The notes beneath the pieces were generated by a model. That model did not search any database and was not told where the DNA came from. It saw nothing but the letters and a program-made list of their open reading frames with translations. Shown one piece after another: positions 21,260 to 22,072 of a stretch of 22,072 nucleotides of DNA; positions within the stretch are counted from its first letter, which is position 1; each line of letters starts with the position of its first letter. The DNA is from JAIBJP01 sp035639875 (GTDB lineage Bacteria; Actinomycetota; Thermoleophilia; Gaiellales; Gaiellaceae): assembly GCA_035639875.1 (NCBI GenBank), contig DASQXE010000001.1:1-22072 (forward strand), written 5' to 3'. Both the position numbers and the translations under genes were made by a program.

Positions 21260-22072
21260 ATGGCGAGCTCGCCGCAGCTCGCCGAGGATCTCTTTCACGA
21301 GCATTCTCGGCGGATCTACGCGTATTGTCTGCGCCAGCTCGGCTCTCCGGAGGAAGCTGAGGACGCCCTTCAGGCGACGTATCTGAACGCTTGCCGGAGC
21401 CTCCTGAGCGGCTTCGAGCCGGAGGTCGCGCAGGCGTGGCTCTTCAAGGTCGCGCAGAACGTGTGCCTCACCCGCCGGCGCTCTAGCTGGCGACGGCGCA
21501 AGGTCGAGCGTCCGGAGGACTTTCAAGAGATTCAGGACTTCATTGCCGCGCCCACGCCCAGCGGCGACGAGCTCCTCGGCATCGACGACGCTCTCGCGTC
21601 GCTTCCCGAACAGCAACGGCGGGCGATCCTTCTCCGCGAGTGGCAGGGTCTTTCGTACCGCGAGGTGGCGGAGAAGATGGGGCTCTCGCAGGGCGCCGTC
21701 GAGACGTTGATCTTCCGTGCCCGTCGGTCGCTCGCCGCTGCGCTCGACGAGCCCGAGGAGCCGACGCTTCGTGCGCGCGCGATGCACGCTCTCCAGGGCG
21801 GTGCGTTCCTCGCCTCGCTGAAGGGTGCGCTGAGCGGGAACATGAGCGCGAGTCTCGCGACAGGGCTCGCAGTCGCCGCGTCGGCCACGGCCATCGCCAC
21901 GAGCCCGATCGGCCACGCCGACGGAGCGAGGCCCGCGGTCATGCTGCCGCCGCGCGTCGAGCATGCCGCGCCGGCGACGAACGAGCCGATCTCGCGCGTC
22001 GCGCTCGCAGATCGCGATTTCGGCTCCATCTCGCGCGCCGAGCAGGCGTCAACGGGAGCCAAGGCGAAGGGG
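21260..22072 (+). CDS. ECF-type RNA polymerase sigma factor with hydrophobic C-terminal extension (3' end outside window)
   Basis: ATG 21260 opens a frame that stays open for 271 codons to the window edge, so the gene is partial. Region sigma-2 is LFHEHSRRIYAYCLRQLGSPEEAEDALQATYLNA (11-44, then WLFKVAQNVCLTRRR). Region sigma-4 is ALASLPEQQRRAILLREWQGLSYREVAEKMGLSQGAVETLIFRARRSLAA (111-160), with its helix-turn-helix. There is no sigma-3, so this is an ECF factor directing transcription of a stress or envelope regulon. After residue 180 comes an unusual tail with a hydrophobic segment (SASLATGLAVAASATAIATSPIG, about 196-218), then a Pro/Ala-rich stretch. The tail might tether the factor to the membrane or act as a built-in anti-sigma element. 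I see no ribosome site; a palindrome occupies that place. Confidence 0.9.
   Translation, partial: MASSPQLAEDLFHEHSRRIYAYCLRQLGSPEEAEDALQATYLNACRSLLSGFEPEVAQAWLFKVAQNVCLTRRRSSWRRRKVERPEDFQEIQDFIAAPTPSGDELLGIDDALASLPEQQRRAILLREWQGLSYREVAEKMGLSQGAVETLIFRARRSLAAALDEPEEPTLRARAMHALQGGAFLASLKGALSGNMSASLATGLAVAASATAIATSPIGHADGARPAVMLPPRVEHAAPATNEPISRVALADRDFGSISRAEQASTGAKAKG

Overview
The window is a dense, very GC-rich stretch of bacterial chromosome. The genes suggest an actinobacterium of the Thermoleophilia type (Solirubrobacterales/Gaiellales). The pointers are a B. subtilis-like coproporphyrin ferrochelatase, a tmk-holB-ricT cluster, an ECF sigma factor with a hydrophobic C-terminal extension, three class III nucleotidyl cyclases, and frequent GTG/TTG starts with short or absent leaders. 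The lineage is inferred from gene content, not from a marker such as 16S rRNA. I see no tRNA, rRNA, CRISPR array, insertion sequence or phage gene. No gene-free stretch exceeds 300 bases. The largest gap (7197-7491) holds a 21-codon gene and a hairpin.

Layout. 1-578 (-): the N-terminal part of a phosphoesterase/phospholipase C family protein, cut by the window edge. 646-3540 (+): GAF-cyclase, D-2-hydroxyacid dehydrogenase and an enoyl-CoA-reductase-like SDR, tightly packed. 3515-5856 (-): SnoaL-like protein, MerR-like-HTH cyclase and enoyl-CoA hydratase, whose end overlaps the SDR tail to tail. 5925/5964-7196 (+): FMN-dependent alpha-hydroxy-acid oxidase. 7280-7345 (-): a tiny membrane peptide. 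7492-7884 (+): VOC protein, meeting an SRPBCC protein (-). 8590-10835 (+): agmatinase-family ureohydrolase and flavin amine oxidase, translationally coupled. 10823-12123 (-): Cys4-domain cyclase and cupin. 12250-12345 (+): a 31-residue basic peptide. 12404-13935 (-): DUF892 ferritin-like protein, then a DoxX-Rieske fusion. 13997-14767 (+): methyltransferase. 14771-18709 (-): a six-gene run of sugar epimerase, LytR_C protein, hemE, hemH/cpfC and two small unknown proteins. 18734-21199 (+): tmk, holB, ricT. 21260-22072 (+): ECF sigma factor running off the window.

How the genes fit together. The housekeeping core is heme synthesis (hemE, hemH/cpfC) plus the tmk-holB-ricT replication/RNA-processing cluster. 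The 0.6-12.2 kb part is a mosaic of short operons for oxidation of small acids, amines and acyl-CoAs. Three of those operons contain a class III cyclase, each with a different N-terminal sensor module (GAF, MerR-like, Cys4), which suggests cyclic-nucleotide signalling tied to local metabolism. Convergent neighbours repeatedly overlap by 4-26 bp or nearly touch, and same-strand neighbours often share ATGA/GTGA/TTGA junctions, so the genome is compact.

I did not find a clear new defence or mobile system. The least explained items are the two very small proteins with excellent ribosome binding sites (21 and 31 residues), the two small genes behind hemH, the DoxX-Rieske fusion, and the sigma factor's hydrophobic tail.
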